NCBI GenBank assembly: GCA_023426505.1
Contig: JAFAAP010000126.1
Coordinates: 1 to 5,330 of the forward strand
Direction: 5' to 3'
Length of the DNA stretch: 5,330 nucleotides
From: Pseudomonadota bacterium
Lineage (GTDB): Bacteria; Pseudomonadota; Alphaproteobacteria; Rhizobiales; Beijerinckiaceae
Positions 4,506 through 5,330 of this stretch are shown piece by piece; within the stretch, counting starts at the first letter, position 1; the number at the start of each line of letters is the position of its first letter. Position numbers and translations under genes: made by a program. A model generated the notes under the pieces. It did no database searches. It worked only from the letters and a program-made list of their open reading frames with translations, and was not told the origin of the DNA.

Positions 4506-5177
4506 TCAGCCGATCGACCGGCCCCGCTGCAGGGCCCCGTGCACGAGGGCGAGCACGCCGGCCCGCAGCAACTCGTACTTGTCCGGCAGGCCCGGTCCCT
4601 TGGGGAGCTGTCCGGCCGCGTCCAGGGTGGCGATGCCGTGGGACAGGGCCCAGACCTCGATGGCGATGAAGCGCACGTCGACGCCCTTGAACCCGTCCGG
4701 GAAGGTGTCGGAGAGGGCGTGAACCAGGAAGTCGAAGGCGTTGCCACCGGGCTTGGCCTCGGCTTCCGTCTTGCCGGCCTCCACCTTGCCTTTGGGCCCG
4801 CAGGCCTCCCCGTCCACCGGCTTGGCCGAGAACATGGCGGCATAGAAGCCGGGCTCCTGCTCGGCGAAGGCGAGATAGGCCTCGCCCATGCGGGTGAAGC
4901 GCTCGAGGGGCGTCCCGTCGCTCTGGAGGGCGCGGCCGAGCCGGCTGGAGAGTTCCGTGAAGCCCCGGAAGGCCACCTCCGCCACCAGGGCCTCCCGGCC
5001 CCGGAAATGGCGATAGAGTGCCGCCGGCGTCACGCCCACGAGCTTGGCGGCATCCGCCAGGGTGAAGCCTCCGAGGCCCCGCTCGGCGATGAAGCGCTGC
5101 GCCGCCTCGATGAGAGCTTCCTTGAGGTTGCCGTGGTGGTAGCCCTGCCGGTCGAACGGGGCACGCCAGTGACGCAT
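4506..5177 (-). CDS. TetR-family transcriptional regulator with WHG-type C-terminal domain
   Basis: This is a predicted dimeric one-component regulator: an N-terminal helix-turn-helix binds DNA and a C-terminal domain binds a small ligand that is not known here. The 223-residue form has normal family length. HHGNLKEALIEAAQRFIAER (14-33) begins the TetR_N domain, with the helix-turn-helix at FTLADAAKLVGVTPAALYRH (38-57) and the following F-x-x-x-EALVAEVA. In the C-terminal half IEVWALSHGIATL (173-185) carries the W-x-x-x-H-G signature of the WHG domain (TetR_C_33). A charged, Gly/Lys/Glu-rich stretch at about 119-146 looks like an inserted flexible loop. The ATG at 5177 is preferred; a start at 5258 would add 27 residues of non-domain sequence, and AGGAAAG and CAGGT precede the shorter start. 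The gene stands alone here. Its likely target is its own promoter or a gene to the right of the window. Confidence 0.92.
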   Translation of the reverse strand: MRHWRAPFDRQGYHHGNLKEALIEAAQRFIAERGLGGFTLADAAKLVGVTPAALYRHFRGREALVAEVAFRGFTELSSRLGRALQSDGTPLERFTRMGEAYLAFAEQEPGFYAAMFSAKPVDGEACGPKGKVEAGKTEAEAKPGGNAFDFLVHALSDTFPDGFKGVDVRFIAIEVWALSHGIATLDAAGQLPKGPGLPDKYELLRAGVLALVHGALQRGRSIG

Positions 5178-5194
5178 GATGGTACCTGTCTTTC

Positions 5195-5238
5195 CTCGGC
5201 CCGACTCTAGACTGCCTGCCCCGGGGAGGCCAGCCGAG
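5195..5238. promoter_or_regulatory. Nested palindromes upstream of the TetR gene, possible autoregulatory operator
   Basis: CCCCGGGG (5219-5226) is flanked by GCCT (5214-5217) and AGGC (5227-5230), an almost symmetric 17-base element with one extra base. It lies inside a wider inverted repeat CTCGGC (5195-5200) / GCCGAG (5233-5238). It is 37-53 bases upstream of the TetR start. TetR-family proteins often bind such palindromes next to their own gene. GC-rich DNA yields such repeats by chance, and no clear promoter boxes were found. Confidence 0.3.
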
Positions 5239-5287
5239 AGCCTGTAGACCATGAACATGGGACGGGGAAAGAGGTTCGGGTTCGTGT

Positions 5288-5330
5288 CATCCCCGGCGGC
5301 CCGAAAAGGCCGGGAAGGGGATCCAGGACC
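5288..5330. repeat. Partial palindromic repeat element at the right edge
   Basis: CATCCCCGG at the start and AGGGGATCCAGGACC at the end flank a small stem CGGCC (5297-5301) / GGCCG (5308-5312), with outer CCCC (5291-5294) pairing with GGGG (5317-5320). The form, a TCATCCCC lead and a GGGGATCCAGG tail around an imperfect hairpin, resembles dispersed repeats I know from Methylobacterium-like genomes. The element probably continues beyond the window. Confidence 0.4.

Noticed and set aside
4539..5210. 223-codon plus-strand frame opposite the TetR gene
   Set aside because: It shadows the regulator, is dominated by Gly, Glu and Leu from complementary codons, and has no family resemblance.
1..5330. 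CRISPR array, tRNA, rRNA, transposase or phage genes
   Set aside because: No regularly spaced repeats, cloverleaf or rRNA sequence and no mobile-element protein were seen on either strand; the only repeats are short palindromic intergenic elements.

Overview
The window looks like chromosomal core sequence from a high-GC alphaproteobacterium, most likely of the Rhizobiales (Hyphomicrobiales). The evidence is strong G/C third-position bias, a divergent hrcA / rph-rdgB arrangement as known from rhizobia, a DUF2852-type membrane protein of a kind I know mainly from alphaproteobacteria, and an intergenic palindromic repeat (core CCTCATCCTGAGGAGC ... GTCTCGAAGGATG) of the sort common in Methylobacterium and Bradyrhizobium-like genomes. 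Methylobacteriaceae is a reasonable guess, but the genus is inference.

Layout, left to right. Positions 1-920 (minus) hold the N-terminal half of lepA, the ribosomal elongation factor 4 GTPase, cut by the window edge. A 139-base gap with several GC-rich hairpins separates it from hrcA (1060-2151, minus), the heat-shock repressor. A 145-base intergenic region (2152-2296) carries candidate divergent promoters for hrcA and for rph. Then rph (2297-3010, plus; RNase PH) and rdgB (3013-3657, plus; ITP/XTP pyrophosphatase) form a tight two-gene operon with a 2-base gap. A perfect 24-base GC palindrome with an A-tract on its left (3664-3692) is an intrinsic terminator for the convergent DUF2852 gene (3704-4195, minus). 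That gene has a sigma-32-like promoter candidate and an operator-like palindrome upstream. Positions 4351-4449 hold two inverted copies of a palindromic repeat, followed by overlapping hairpins. A TetR-family regulator with a WHG-type C-terminal domain lies at 4506-5177 (minus). The right edge (about 5288-5330) looks like part of a second repeat type.

Functionally the genes are a housekeeping group: translation fidelity (LepA), heat-shock control (HrcA), tRNA 3'-end trimming (RNase PH) and nucleotide-pool cleansing (RdgB), next to a membrane protein of unknown role and a local regulator whose target is not in the window. Nothing here is clearly a new system. The most interesting points are regulatory: the heat-shock-like promoter and early-coding hairpin of the DUF2852 gene, the palindrome embedded in the hrcA/rph divergent promoters, and the absence of both grpE and CIRCE around hrcA.
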